A stretch of DNA of 64,000 bases from Maricaulaceae bacterium (GCA_026126205.1 JAHCJP010000001.1:806001-870000); one strand, 5' to 3'. Numbered from the stretch's first letter, positions 35,803-45,791 are shown. Numbers and translations: made by a program. Notes: generated by a model from the sequence alone, not told the origin.

Positions 35803-37191
35803 ATGCCGCGACGTATCATCCTCATGGCCACGGCCGCCGTCTTCGTCACGGCCTGCGCAAGCACGCCGCCCGCCGATCCGGCGCGCGCGCTGCCCCATAC
35901 GGCGGCGGCGTGGAGCGCTGGGCCGGGCGTTCCCGGCGGCCAGGTGCAGGACTGGGTGTCGGCGTTCGGCGACCCGGCGCTATCCACCCTGGTCGACGAG
36001 GCGCTGACCGCCAATAACGATCTCGCCGCCGCCGCCGCGCGGCTGGACGCCGCCCGCGCCGTCGCGCGCGCCGCCGGCGCCGCACGCGTGCCGTCGCTGG
36101 ACGCCAGTTTCGACGCCGTGCGCCGCGACACCCGCTTCGCCGGAAGCAATGAATTCGGCATCGGCCTGTCCACATCGTGGGAGGCTGATGTCTGGGGCCG
36201 CGTTTCGGACCGCGCCCGCGCCGGCGCGCTGGACGCCGAGGCCGCGGCCAGCGATTTCCGCGGCGCGCAACTGTCGATCGCCGGCCAGGTCGCCAAGGCC
36301 TGGTTCGCGCTGACCGAAGCGCGGCTTCAGGCCGAGCTGGCCGAGCGCGAGCTGGATACCCGCGCCCGGTCGCTGCAACTGGTTCAACGCCGGTATGAGG
36401 GCGGCCTGGCCCGCAGTTCGGACGTCCGTACGGCGCGCAGCGCGTTGGCCTCAAGCGAGGCTTCGCTGGCGGCGCGGCGCCGGGCGCTGGCCGCCGCCGC
36501 GCGCGGCCTGGAGACCCTGCTGGGCCGGTACCCGTCCGGCGCCCTGGCGTCGGCGTCTTCCCTGCCCGATATGGCCAGCCTGCAAGGCCTCGGCGCGCCG
36601 GGCGACCTGCTGGCGCGGCGGCCCGACCTGATCGCCGCCGAGCGGCGCCTACAATCCGCCGGCCTGCGCGCCGACGATGCGCGCAAGGCGTTGCTGCCGC
36701 GGCTGACCCTGACCGGCGCCGGCGGCATGGGCGGCGCGGACCTCGAGGATATTTTCGACACCGACTCGCTGCTCACGCGCCTCACCGCCGGGCTGACAGC
36801 GCCGATCTTCCGCGGCGGCGCCCTGCGCGCCGAGCGCGACCGCACCGCGGCCGTGGCCCGCGAACAGCTGGCCGCCTACGTCAACCGGGCGCTGACCGCC
36901 TGGCGCGAGGCCGAGGACGCAATCTACGCCGACGGCGCCCTGGCCGCGCGCGCCGATGCGCTGTCGCACGCCTATGAGGAAGCCGCCGCCGCCGAGACCC
37001 TGGTCGAACGCCAGTATGCGCAGGGGCTGGCGACGATTTTCGAACTTCTGGATGCGCAGACGCGCCGCATCAACGCCGAGAGCCTGCTGATCGGCGCCCG
37101 GCGGGAACGCGCCGCCAACCGCGTCGATCTTTACCTCGCCATAGCAGGCGATTTCCGCACGCCGCCGACCGCGGCCGAAGGGGAAGACTAG
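35803..37191 (+). CDS. RND efflux outer-membrane lipoprotein
   Basis: A 462-residue TolC/NodT-family outer-membrane factor lipoprotein: signal MPRRIILMATAAVFVTAC with lipid Cys at 18. The two long helical outer-membrane-efflux repeats (around residues 70-250 and 270-450) are Ala/Arg-rich. It is the first gene of the three-gene efflux operon, 10 bp before the membrane fusion gene. Confidence 0.92.
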   Translation: MPRRIILMATAAVFVTACASTPPADPARALPHTAAAWSAGPGVPGGQVQDWVSAFGDPALSTLVDEALTANNDLAAAAARLDAARAVARAAGAARVPSLDASFDAVRRDTRFAGSNEFGIGLSTSWEADVWGRVSDRARAGALDAEAAASDFRGAQLSIAGQVAKAWFALTEARLQAELAERELDTRARSLQLVQRRYEGGLARSSDVRTARSALASSEASLAARRRALAAAARGLETLLGRYPSGALASASSLPDMASLQGLGAPGDLLARRPDLIAAERRLQSAGLRADDARKALLPRLTLTGAGGMGGADLEDIFDTDSLLTRLTAGLTAPIFRGGALRAERDRTAAVAREQLAAYVNRALTAWREAEDAIYADGALAARADALSHAYEEAAAAETLVERQYAQGLATIFELLDAQTRRINAESLLIGARRERAANRVDLYLAIAGDFRTPPTAAEGED

Positions 37192-37201
37192 GAGCACCGT
37201 C

Positions 37202-38467
37202 ATGGGCAAAATTTTCGGACGTATTATTCTTTTCGGCCTGCCGGTGCTGATCCTGGTCGGCTTCGTGGTCGTGATGGGACTTATGATCGCGACCCAGCCG
37301 CAGCCGCAGCGCGCCTCGCCAGAGCCGCGCCCGGTGGCGGTGTTTGTGGAGGCGGTGCAACACCAGGACGTGGCCCTGACCATCCGCAGCAATGGCGAGG
37401 CGAGGCCGCGCACCCAGATCGACCTAGTGCCGCAGGTGCCGGGCCGGATCGTGCATGTCAGCGATTCCTTCATCGAGGGCGGTTTCTTCGAGGCCGGTGA
37501 AACGCTGGTTCAGTTGGATGACGCCGACTACCGGCTGGCCGTGGTGCGCGCCGAAGCCACCGTCGCCCAGGCGCGCCAGCGTCTGCAGCGCGAGCAGGCC
37601 GAAGCCGACCTCGCCCGCCGCGAATGGGCCGAGATCGGGTCCGGCGAGGCTTCGTCGCTGACCCTGCGCGAACCGCAGATGGCCGAGGCCCGCGCCGCCC
37701 TGGCCGCCGCCGACGCCAGCCTGCAGGAGGCGCGGCTGAACCTGCAGCGCACCCGCATCTCCGCGCCCTTCCCCGGCCGCGTGCGGACCAAGACCGCCGA
37801 CCTCGGCCAGTTTGTCAGCCCCGGCGCCCGGCTTGGCCAGGTGTTCTCCACTGATGTAGTGGAGGTACGCCTGCCGCTGACCGACGCCGATCTGGCGCTG
37901 GTCGACATCCCGATCGCCTTCCGCGCCAGCGGCGCCGATTCCGGCCCGCGCGTGACGCTGTCAGCCGTACTCGCCGGTCAACGCCGCGAATGGACTGGCC
38001 GTATCGTGCGCACCGACAGCGCCATCGACCCGCAGACCCGCGTGCTCTACGCCATCGCCCAGGTGGACGACCCTTATGGCGCCGCGGCCGGCGCCGGCGC
38101 GCCGCTGCCCGTCGGCCTGTTCGTCGACGCTGAAATCGAGGGCCGCATGATCGGCGGCGCCATGGTGATGCCGCGCGCCGCGTTGCGCGGACGCGACCAG
38201 GTGTTCGTCGCCGAACGCGGCGGCCGCCTGTCAGTGCGCCAGGTGAACGTGGTGACCAGCGATGCCGAGCGCCTGGTGGTGACCAGCGGCGTCGAGGAGG
38301 GTGATTACGTGATCGTGTCGCCGGTGCGCGGCGCCAGCGACGGCATGCGCGTGCAGGCCGTGGACGCGTCCGGCCAGGTGATCGAGGGCTATTCGCCCCC
38401 CGCCGCGGCGCCCACCGCGTCCGAACCCGTCAGCGACGCCTCCGCGGCCGTCGCCAGCGCCGGCTGA
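37202..38467 (+). CDS. RND efflux membrane fusion protein
   Basis: A 421-residue periplasmic adaptor with one N-terminal membrane anchor (residues ~8-32). The lipoyl/barrel-sandwich halves flank a coiled hairpin: RIVHVSDSFIEGGFFEAGETLVQLDDADYRLAVVRAE before, RTRISAPFPGRVRTKTADLGQFVSPGARL after. It joins the inner-membrane pump to the outer-membrane channel. A Ser/Ala/Pro-rich tail ends the protein. Confidence 0.92.
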   Translation: MGKIFGRIILFGLPVLILVGFVVVMGLMIATQPQPQRASPEPRPVAVFVEAVQHQDVALTIRSNGEARPRTQIDLVPQVPGRIVHVSDSFIEGGFFEAGETLVQLDDADYRLAVVRAEATVAQARQRLQREQAEADLARREWAEIGSGEASSLTLREPQMAEARAALAAADASLQEARLNLQRTRISAPFPGRVRTKTADLGQFVSPGARLGQVFSTDVVEVRLPLTDADLALVDIPIAFRASGADSGPRVTLSAVLAGQRREWTGRIVRTDSAIDPQTRVLYAIAQVDDPYGAAAGAGAPLPVGLFVDAEIEGRMIGGAMVMPRAALRGRDQVFVAERGGRLSVRQVNVVTSDAERLVVTSGVEEGDYVIVSPVRGASDGMRVQAVDASGQVIEGYSPPAAAPTASEPVSDASAAVASAG

Positions 38468-38504
38468 TCCGGCGTCATAGAGAAACCCGCATCAGGAGGC
38501 GGAG

Positions 38505-41500
38505 ATGGTTGTTCTTCCGGATCAGGACAGGCCCAGAGGGCTGATCGGCTGGTGGGCCTCGAACGCGGTGGCCGCCAACCTGCTGATGGCGATCTGCTTC
38601 ATCGGGGGCGTGATCGGCTTCCTGCAGATGAACCGCGAGGTGTTTCCGACCTTCGCCGTCAATGGCGCTTCGATCACCATGTCCTGGCCCGGCGCCTCGC
38701 CGCAGGAGGTCGAGGAGCAGATCGTGCTGCGCATCGAGGAGGCCGTGGCCTCCATCCCGGGCGTGGAGCGCATCACCTCGACGGCGCGCGAGGGCTTTGG
38801 CGCGGTCAACATCCAGGGCCGCCGCAATGTCGATATGACGGCCTTCATCGACGAAATCAAAATGCGCGTCGACTCCATCAACAACATGCCGCCCTCGGCC
38901 TTCCGGCCGGTGGTGCAGCAATGGCGCGCCCAGGACCAGATGGCCGGCTTCGCCATTCATGGCGACATCGACCGCCGCGAGCTGCAGCGCATCGCCCGCG
39001 AAATCCGCAACGAGGTCGCCGCCCAGGTGCCCGGCGCCTCGATGGCGCAGTTGTGGGCGACGCTGAACGAGGAGGTCTCGATCGAGCCCTCCGAAACCGA
39101 GATGCGCCGCTATGGCCTGACCTTCGACGAGCTGGCCCGCGCCATCCGCACAAGCTCGCTTAACGCCTCAGCCGGCAGCGTGCGCACCGAAATCGGCGAC
39201 GTGGCCCTGACCTCGCGCCAGCTCGCCGACACCGCGGCGCAGTTCGAACAGATCATCGTGCGCCAGACGCGCGACGGCGGCACCATCCGCCTCGGCGATG
39301 TGGCGCGCATCACCGACGGCTTCGTCGACGCCAACCTGTACGCCACCTTCGACGGCGAGCTGATGGCGCTGATCGTGATCCCGACCATGGAGGGTCAGAA
39401 CGTCGTCCAGACCTCGCGCGCGCTTGAGCAATACATCGAGCGCAAGCAGCGCGCCTTGCCGGAAGGCGTCACCATCTCGATGTGGTGGGACAGTTCGGAA
39501 CTGTATCACCAGCGCATGGGCACGATCACCAACAGCGCCGGCCTTGGCCTGCTGCTGGTGCTGCTGGTGCTGGTGCTGTTCCTGCGCCCGATCGTGGCTT
39601 TCTGGGTGACGGTGGGCATCGCCACCGCCTTCGCCGGCTCGCTGCTGGTGCTGCCGCTGCTCGGCGTGTCGCTGAACATGCTGTCGATGTTCGCCTTCCT
39701 GCTGGTGATCGGCATCATCGTCGACGATGCGATCATCGTCGGCGAAAACATCCACAACCGGGTCGAACGCGGCGAAAAAGGCCTGACCGCAGCCGTGATC
39801 GGCGCGCAGATGGTGGCCAAACCCGTGGTGTTCGCCGTCATCACCTCGATGATGGTGTTCGCGCCGTGGATGATGCTGTCCGGGCCGGAAGTGCAGTTCA
39901 CCCGCCAGATCTCTCTGGTGGTGGTGGCGGCGCTCAGCTTTTCGCTGATCGAGTCGCTGCTAATCCTTCCGGCGCACCTGGCGCACATCAAACCGCAAAA
40001 TCCCAAGGGGTTCAGCGCGCCGCTGATCCGCGCCCAGCGCGTACTGGGCGAAAGCCTGATCTGGTTCGCGCGCAACATCTACCGGCCTGTGATCGTGCTG
40101 GCCCTGCGCCGGCGTTATTCGACGCTTGTCACCTTCATCGGCCTGTTCGCCATCGCCATCGTGCTGATGCAGACCAACCGCGTCGGCTGGTCGTTCATGC
40201 CGGAGGTGGAGAACGAGACCATCCAGATCGACATCCAGATGGCCGAGGGCACGCCCTGGTCGCGGACCGAGCAGGTGCGCCAGCGCCTGGAGGAAGCCGA
40301 GCACGAGGTGCAGCTGGCCTACCGCGAGGAATACCCCGGCCAGCCGGACATGATCGAGAGCCGGTCCACCATCGCCACCAACGGGCGGGTGCGGGCCTGG
40401 GTCAATATCGCCAATCCGCAAGAGCGCCCGGGACGGCTGCCGACCCGCGTGGTCGCCCAGCGCATCCGCGATGCGCTCGGACCGATCCCGGACGCGCAGG
40501 AAATCCGCTTCGACGTCAACATCAACCAGGGCGGCCCCGGCGTTCAGCTCGCCATCAGCCACCCGGACCTCGACGTTCTGCGCGCCGCTGCGGAGGACCT
40601 GAAGGCGCAATTGCGCAGTTACGACACGCTTTACGACGTGATCGACAATCTGCAGTCCTCGACTGACGAGCTGCAGTTCGAACCGCGGCCAGACGCGCAG
40701 GCGCTGGGCCTGACGCTGGCCGATGTGACGCGCCAGGTGCGCCAGGCCTTCTATGGCGAAGAGGTGATGCGCCTGCCCCGCGAGGGCCAGGACGTGCGGG
40801 TGATGGTGCGCTATCCCTATGAACAGCGCCATTCGCTGGACACGCTGCGCGATTTCCGCATCCGCACCGCGGACGGCCGCGAGGTGCCGCTGTCGGCGGT
40901 GGCCGAGGCCGAGTTCGCTCCCGGCCTGGCCCGTATCAACCGCCGCAACCGCATGCGCACGGTGACGGTCAGCGCCAGCCTGTCGGATCCCGGCGTGCGC
41001 GGCGAAATCATGCAGGACCTGAACCAGAACTTTTTCCCGGACTGGCAGGCCCGCCACCCCGGCGTGGTTCGCGAGCTGACCGGCCAGGCCGAAGGCGAAA
41101 TGGAGTTCATCGCCGAAGTGGGCACCCTGCTGCTGGGCGTGCTGGTGGCGATGTATGTGCTGCTGGCGATCGCCTTCCGCTCCTACGCCCAGCCGATCCT
41201 GATCATGTCGGCCATTCCGTTCGCGCTGGCCGGGGCGATCTTCGGGCATCTGGCTTTCGGCATGTCGCTGACCCTGTTCTCGCTGTTCGGAGTGGGCGCG
41301 GCGGCCGGCGTGGTCATCAACGACAACCTGGTGCTGATGGACTTCGTCAACCGGTTGCGGCGCAGCGGCGTCGGCGCCTTCCAGTCGCTGGTCGACGCGG
41401 CTGTGCAGCGGTTCCGGCCGATCCTGCTCACCTCGGTCACCACCTTCCTCGGCATCCTGCCGATGATGGCCGAACGCTCCACCCAGGCGCAGTTCCTGAA

Positions 41501-41714
41501 GCCGATGGTGGTGGCGCTGGGCTTCGCCGTGGTCTTCGCCCTGTTCCTGACCCTGCTGCTGGTGCCGGCGCTGTACGCTATCGGCGTCGACATCAAGCGC
41601 CTGGTGGTGAGCCTGTGGCGCGGCGAAAAGCAGCCGGGCATCGGCTCGACCTATCACGAGACCGAAACCGGCGAGCCGGATATCGACGTCGCCACGGTGA
41701 AACCGGCCGAATAA
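38505..41714 (+). CDS. RND efflux permease (AcrB/MexF family)
   Basis: A 1069-residue inner-membrane proton-driven drug exporter with twelve predicted TM segments and two large periplasmic loops. PGASPQEVEEQIVLRIEEA at the start and the helices LLVIGIIVDDAIIVGENIHNR and SLFGVGAAAGVVINDNLVLMDF carry the acidic proton-relay residues. It is not classed further because substrates vary within the family. Together with the two upstream genes it makes a complete tripartite system. A strong terminator follows. Confidence 0.95.
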   Translation: MVVLPDQDRPRGLIGWWASNAVAANLLMAICFIGGVIGFLQMNREVFPTFAVNGASITMSWPGASPQEVEEQIVLRIEEAVASIPGVERITSTAREGFGAVNIQGRRNVDMTAFIDEIKMRVDSINNMPPSAFRPVVQQWRAQDQMAGFAIHGDIDRRELQRIAREIRNEVAAQVPGASMAQLWATLNEEVSIEPSETEMRRYGLTFDELARAIRTSSLNASAGSVRTEIGDVALTSRQLADTAAQFEQIIVRQTRDGGTIRLGDVARITDGFVDANLYATFDGELMALIVIPTMEGQNVVQTSRALEQYIERKQRALPEGVTISMWWDSSELYHQRMGTITNSAGLGLLLVLLVLVLFLRPIVAFWVTVGIATAFAGSLLVLPLLGVSLNMLSMFAFLLVIGIIVDDAIIVGENIHNRVERGEKGLTAAVIGAQMVAKPVVFAVITSMMVFAPWMMLSGPEVQFTRQISLVVVAALSFSLIESLLILPAHLAHIKPQNPKGFSAPLIRAQRVLGESLIWFARNIYRPVIVLALRRRYSTLVTFIGLFAIAIVLMQTNRVGWSFMPEVENETIQIDIQMAEGTPWSRTEQVRQRLEEAEHEVQLAYREEYPGQPDMIESRSTIATNGRVRAWVNIANPQERPGRLPTRVVAQRIRDALGPIPDAQEIRFDVNINQGGPGVQLAISHPDLDVLRAAAEDLKAQLRSYDTLYDVIDNLQSSTDELQFEPRPDAQALGLTLADVTRQVRQAFYGEEVMRLPREGQDVRVMVRYPYEQRHSLDTLRDFRIRTADGREVPLSAVAEAEFAPGLARINRRNRMRTVTVSASLSDPGVRGEIMQDLNQNFFPDWQARHPGVVRELTGQAEGEMEFIAEVGTLLLGVLVAMYVLLAIAFRSYAQPILIMSAIPFALAGAIFGHLAFGMSLTLFSLFGVGAAAGVVINDNLVLMDFVNRLRRSGVGAFQSLVDAAVQRFRPILLTSVTTFLGILPMMAERSTQAQFLKPMVVALGFAVVFALFLTLLLVPALYAIGVDIKRLVVSLWRGEKQPGIGSTYHETETGEPDIDVATVKPAE

Positions 41715-41778
41715 CCAGCGCCGGACCCAAGGCCCCCGCGCGCCTCCGGCCCCCAACCCCCGGCGCGCGAAACCGGAG

Positions 41779-41815
41779 CGGCCCGGCCTCCCCCTGGGGC
41801 CGGGCCGTTTCAGTT
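41779..41815 (+). terminator. Intrinsic terminator after RND operon
   Basis: A 10-bp GC stem (41779-41788 with 41798-41807) is followed by TTTCAGTTT. It is positioned 65 bp after the permease stop codon. Confidence 0.8.
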
Positions 41816-41927
41816 TGGCGGGGGCCGTTTCGCCGCCTGTCCGCGAATTAACGAAAGGTTCAGTTGCCAGCGCGCGCCCGGGCGCTAGTGTGCCGCGTCT
41901 GTAATTTTTCCCCAGGGGGAGTGAGGG

Positions 41928-44003
41928 ATGAGAAAATTGCTTCTGGGCGGCGCCATCGCCGCCTTGCTGGCGGCGTGCAATCCGGCGACGGATGCTCCGC
42001 CTGCCGATGTCGCCGCCGTCGATCCGTTCGCGGCGCAGGGCGAGGCCCAGCTGGGCGACTGGGGCGTCGAAACCGCCCATATCAGCGAGACGGTCGCGCC
42101 CGGCGACGACTTCTTCACCTATGTCAACGAGGGCTGGCTGAACACGGCGGAGATGCCGGCCGGCTTCTCGCGCTTCGGCGCCTTCACGGAACTGTTCCTG
42201 GAGGCCGAGCAACGCGTCAACGCCATCATCCAGGAATCCGGCGACGCCGGCGCGCCCGCCGGCGATCCGCGCCAGCAGATCGGCGACCTGTTCTCCAGCT
42301 ATCTGGACACGGACCGCATCGAGGCCCTGGGCCTGTCCCCCATCCAGGAACAGCTGGACGCCCTGCTGGCCATGGACAGCCACGAGGACGTGGCGCGCTG
42401 GATGGCGCGTCCGGGCACCAGCTCCCTGATGGGGCTCTATGTCGGCCAGGATTCCGGCAACCCGCAGCGCTATCTGGTGCATCTGAGCCAGTCGGGCCTG
42501 GGCCTGCCGAACAAGGACTATTACGAGCGCGACGACGAGCCCTTCCCCTCTCACCGGGCGGCCTACGCCGACTATATCGCGGCGACGCTGGCGCGCGCCG
42601 GGGTGGATGACGCCGAACAACGCGGCCGCGACGTGCTTGAGCTGGAGACGCGGATCGCCGCCAATCACTGGACCCGAGAACAACAGCGCGACCGCGTCGC
42701 CAACTACAACCTGATGACCCGTGACGAGCTGGAGGCATTCGCCCCGGCCTTCCCGTGGGCGGCCTTCTTCGAGGAGCGCGACGTCGCCGGCATCGAGGAG
42801 GTGGTGGTGAACGCCAACACCGCCGTGCAGGCGAACGCGGATCTGTTCGCCGAAACGCCGGTGGAGACCTGGCGGTCCTACATGGCCTTCCACTGGATCA
42901 ACAATCACGCCGGCCTGCTGCCGGAGGTGTATGAGCGCGCCAACTGGGAGTTCTTCTCGCACCGGCTGAACGGCGTGGCCGAACAGCGCCCCCGCGACCT
43001 GCGCGCGATCCAGTTCGTCAACGGACGCCTGGGCGAGCTGATCGGCCAAGTCTATGTCGAGCGCCATTTCCCGCCCGAATACCGCGACATGATGATGGAG
43101 CTGGTGGAATATCTCCGCCGCGCCTTCGCCGAGCGCCTGTCGACGCTGGACTGGATGGACGACGAGACCCGCGCCGAGGCGCAGGCCAAGCTTGAGGCCT
43201 TCCTGCCCAAGATCGGCTATCCGGACCGCTGGCGCGACTATACGTCCGTCGCCATCACCACGGACGACCTGGTCGGCAATATCCGCCGGCTGGGCGAATG
43301 GTCATGGGCCGACAGCGTGTCGCGCCTCAACGAGCCGCGGCGCGAGTGGGAATGGTTCATGAGCCCGCAGACGGTCAACGCCTACTATTCCCCGGCGAAC
43401 AACGAAATCGTGTTCCCGGCCGCCATTCTGCAGCCGCCCTTCTTCGATCCCTTCGCCGATCCGGCGGTCAATTTCGGCGCCATCGGCGGCGTGATCGGCC
43501 ACGAGATGGGCCATGGTTTCGACGACCAGGGCTCGCGCTCTGACGCGCATGGCGTGCTGCGCAACTGGTGGACGGAGTACAGCCGCGAACAGTTCGAGGC
43601 CCGCACCAGCACTCTCGTCGCCCAGTACAGCTCCTTCGAGCCGCTGCCGGGCATGAACCTGCGCGGCGCCGTTGGCCTGGGCGAGAACATCGGCGACCTC
43701 GGCGGCCTGTCGATCGCCATGCATGCCTATCAGATGTATCTGAACGACCATCACGGCGGTGAAGCGCCGGTGCTGGACGGTTTCACCGGCGAGCAGCGCC
43801 TGTTCCTGGCCTGGGGCCAGGTTTGGCGCAACCTGCAGACCGAGGAGGCGCTGCGCGCCCAGATCATCCAGGGGCCGCACAGCCCGGCTATGTACCGCGT
43901 CAACGGCGTGGTGCGGAATATCGACGCCTGGTACGAGGCGTTCGGCGTCGGGCCCGAGCATGAACTCTACCTGCCGCCCGAGGACCGGGTGAGCATCTGG
44001 TAA
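41928..44003 (+). CDS. M13-family zinc metallopeptidase lipoprotein
   Basis: A 691-residue neprilysin-like (M13/PepO) peptidase. The lipobox is LLAAC with Cys17. The zinc site is HEMGH at residues 525-529, and the third ligand lies in ENIGDLGGL (E586). NAYYSPANNEIVFPAAILQPPFF precedes it, as in the family. It is expected to be anchored to a membrane and to cleave short peptides. GGGGGAG precedes the ATG. Confidence 0.95.
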   Translation: MRKLLLGGAIAALLAACNPATDAPPADVAAVDPFAAQGEAQLGDWGVETAHISETVAPGDDFFTYVNEGWLNTAEMPAGFSRFGAFTELFLEAEQRVNAIIQESGDAGAPAGDPRQQIGDLFSSYLDTDRIEALGLSPIQEQLDALLAMDSHEDVARWMARPGTSSLMGLYVGQDSGNPQRYLVHLSQSGLGLPNKDYYERDDEPFPSHRAAYADYIAATLARAGVDDAEQRGRDVLELETRIAANHWTREQQRDRVANYNLMTRDELEAFAPAFPWAAFFEERDVAGIEEVVVNANTAVQANADLFAETPVETWRSYMAFHWINNHAGLLPEVYERANWEFFSHRLNGVAEQRPRDLRAIQFVNGRLGELIGQVYVERHFPPEYRDMMMELVEYLRRAFAERLSTLDWMDDETRAEAQAKLEAFLPKIGYPDRWRDYTSVAITTDDLVGNIRRLGEWSWADSVSRLNEPRREWEWFMSPQTVNAYYSPANNEIVFPAAILQPPFFDPFADPAVNFGAIGGVIGHEMGHGFDDQGSRSDAHGVLRNWWTEYSREQFEARTSTLVAQYSSFEPLPGMNLRGAVGLGENIGDLGGLSIAMHAYQMYLNDHHGGEAPVLDGFTGEQRLFLAWGQVWRNLQTEEALRAQIIQGPHSPAMYRVNGVVRNIDAWYEAFGVGPEHELYLPPEDRVSIW

Positions 44004-44025
44004 GTTTCAGCCAGACCTGAAACAG

Positions 44026-44060
44026 AACGGCCCGGCGGCAACGCCGGGCCGTTCGCTTTT
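44026..44060 (+). terminator. Strong intrinsic terminator after M13 gene
   Basis: A perfect 12-bp stem (44026-44037 with 44042-44053) with a GCAA loop is followed by CGCTTTT. It lies between two convergent genes and may work in both directions. Confidence 0.9.
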
Positions 44061-44422
44061 CAGTCGCCGCGGCGGCGCACGTTCCACAACAGGGCGATGA
44101 ACGCCCCCTTGGCGCGCGGCAGAACCGACGCTGCGAGGCCGAGCGCCAGCGCCGGCCAGACGGCCAGGCTGATCCAGAGCGGCGGCGACAACAGCGCCTC
44201 GGCGGCCAGCGCCAACGGCACGACCAGCGGCCCGGTGACCAGTATGGTCAGCCAGGCCGGGCCGTCTTCAGCGCGAACCGCGGTGAAATCCTCGCCGCAG
44301 GCGTCACAGACGTCGGCGGGACGGATCCAGCCCTGCAGCAACGCTCCCTTGCCGCAGGCGGGACAACGCCCGCGGACGCCGCGGGCGAAGACCCTGGAAA
44401 CGGATGACTGCTGCTGGGGCAT
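44060..44422 (-). CDS. DUF983-family membrane protein
   Basis: A 120-residue protein with a Cys-rich zinc-ribbon N-terminal half (CPACGKGALLQGW, then VCDACGEDF) followed by two TM segments. Typical of DUF983 proteins, some of which are linked to cytochrome oxidase assembly. It is separated from the MBL gene by 8 bp on the same strand. Confidence 0.88.
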   Translation of the reverse strand: MPQQQSSVSRVFARGVRGRCPACGKGALLQGWIRPADVCDACGEDFTAVRAEDGPAWLTILVTGPLVVPLALAAEALLSPPLWISLAVWPALALGLAASVLPRAKGAFIALLWNVRRRGD

Positions 44423-44430
44423 GCCGCCTT

Positions 44431-45327
44431 TTACGACACCTCTTCGATCTTGTCCGCGCCTCTCAGCGGCAGGCGCAGGCGGCGGGCACCGTCGGCGTCC
44501 GGCGGCGGCAGCTTGCCGGCGCGGATATTGACCTGGATTGACGGCAGCAACAGGGCCGGCGCCGCCAGCGTCTTGTCGCGCGCCTCGCGCATTGTCACGA
44601 ACGCGTCCTCGCCCCTGCCAGCGCCGACATGCACGTTCGCCGCGCGCTGGGCGGCCACCGTGGTCTGCCAGGCGTACTCATCGCGGCCGGGCGCCTTGTA
44701 GTCATGGCACATGAACAGGCGCGTCTCGCCCGGCAGATCGAGGATCTTGCGGATCGAACGGTAGAGCGTGCGCGCGTCGCCGCCCGGAAAATCCGCCCGC
44801 GCGGTGCCGTAATCAGGCATGAAAAGCGTGTCGCCCACGAACACCGCATCGCCGATGCGATAGCTGACACAGGCCGGGGTGTGGCCGGGGGTGTGCAACA
44901 CCTCCACCTCCAGCCCCCCGATATTGAATTTCTCGCCATCCTTGAACAGGCGGTCGAACTCCGCCCCGCTGCCCGACACGTCGTCGGCGCCGAACACCGG
45001 GCGGAAGATGGTCTGCACGTCGGCGATATGCTCGCCGATGCCCACCTTCGCCCCGGTGCGGGCCTTGATGGTCGGCGCTCCGGTCAGGTGGTCGGCATGG
45101 GCGTGCGTCTCCAGCACCCAGTCGATGCTGACGCCCTCGTCCTTCGCGGCTTGCAGCACCGCGTTCACCGCATCGTCCCACAATTTTCCGGACGCGTTGT
45201 CGAAGTCCAGCACCGGGTCGATCACGGCGCCCTTCCGGGCCTGCGGATCCCACACCAGATAGCTGACGGTGTTGGTGGGTTCATGGAAGAAGGCCCGGAT
45301 TTCGGGTTTGGCGGTCTTGTTCGTCAT
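44431..45327 (-). CDS. MBL-fold persulfide dioxygenase-like hydrolase (Blh type)
   Basis: A 298-residue metallo-beta-lactamase-fold protein with the metal motif ETHAHADHLTGA and later HTPGHTPACVSYRIGDAVFVGDTLFMPDYG. This matches the Blh/ETHE1-like group that oxidises persulfides or handles sulfide in operons controlled by BigR. It is divergent from the BigR-like repressor with the operators in between. The start at 45327 is the ATG after GGAGCCGGCC. Confidence 0.88.
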   Translation of the reverse strand: MTNKTAKPEIRAFFHEPTNTVSYLVWDPQARKGAVIDPVLDFDNASGKLWDDAVNAVLQAAKDEGVSIDWVLETHAHADHLTGAPTIKARTGAKVGIGEHIADVQTIFRPVFGADDVSGSGAEFDRLFKDGEKFNIGGLEVEVLHTPGHTPACVSYRIGDAVFVGDTLFMPDYGTARADFPGGDARTLYRSIRKILDLPGETRLFMCHDYKAPGRDEYAWQTTVAAQRAANVHVGAGRGEDAFVTMREARDKTLAAPALLLPSIQVNIRAGKLPPPDADGARRLRLPLRGADKIEEVS

Positions 45328-45376
45328 GGCCGGCTCCTCTGTCGGCTTGCGGTTTGCGGGCCGCGCATGGCGGCGC

Positions 45377-45418
45377 TTGACGAATATATTAGTGATAACT
45401 AAATTAGTTTCAACTAAT
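45377..45418. promoter_or_regulatory. Divergent promoters with two adjacent palindromes (BigR-type operator)
   Basis: Two palindromes sit side by side: TTAGT/ACTAA arms at 45389-45402, and a perfect 7-bp arm ATTAGTT/AACTAAT at 45403-45418. A plus-strand promoter (TTGACG, 17 bp, TAAATT) drives the repressor gene, and a minus-strand promoter (TTGAAA, 16 bp, TAATAT) drives the MBL gene. Both overlap the palindromes. Confidence 0.75.
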
Positions 45419-45433
45419 GCGACGGAGCGACAC

Positions 45434-45757
45434 ATGACCGCAGCGCTGAGAACCGATCTGCAAGCCGATCTTGAACGCCTGCAGGAGCAGGCGGGCGAGG
45501 CCGCGCGCCTGCTGCGCCTGATCGGCAACGAGAACCGGCTTCTGATCCTGTGCCTGCTGGCCGGGGGCGAGATGACGGTGGGGGCGCTGAACGCCGCCGT
45601 GCCGCTGTCGCAATCGGCGCTGTCGCAGCATCTGGCGAAAATGCGCGAGGACGGCCTGGTCGCCGCGCGCAAGGACGGTCTCAACGTCCGCTATCGCGTC
45701 GCCGACGGCCGCGCCGAGCGCATCCTGTTCACACTGAAAGGCATTTTCTGTCCCTGA
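45434..45757 (+). CDS. bigR: BigR/SqrR-type ArsR sulfide-sensing repressor
   Basis: A 107-residue ArsR-family winged-helix protein. LSQSALSQHLAKMREDGLV is the recognition helix. Two cysteines are placed exactly as in persulfide sensors of the BigR/SqrR family: Cys40 in LILCLLAGGEM and Cys106 in the terminal GIFCP. Oxidation to a polysulfide bridge releases the DNA. It is divergent from the MBL gene and followed by rhodanese and TauE genes. Confidence 0.92.
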   Translation: MTAALRTDLQADLERLQEQAGEAARLLRLIGNENRLLILCLLAGGEMTVGALNAAVPLSQSALSQHLAKMREDGLVAARKDGLNVRYRVADGRAERILFTLKGIFCP

Positions 45758-45791
45758 CCCCTCCCCCAAGACCCCGTAAAGGAGCCTGACC

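Noticed and set aside
39960..43067. A 1035-codon open frame on the minus strand across the RND permease and M13 genes
   Set aside because: It is antisense to two clear genes, has no start signal, and its composition (Arg/His/Gln-rich) is typical of shadow frames in 70% GC DNA.
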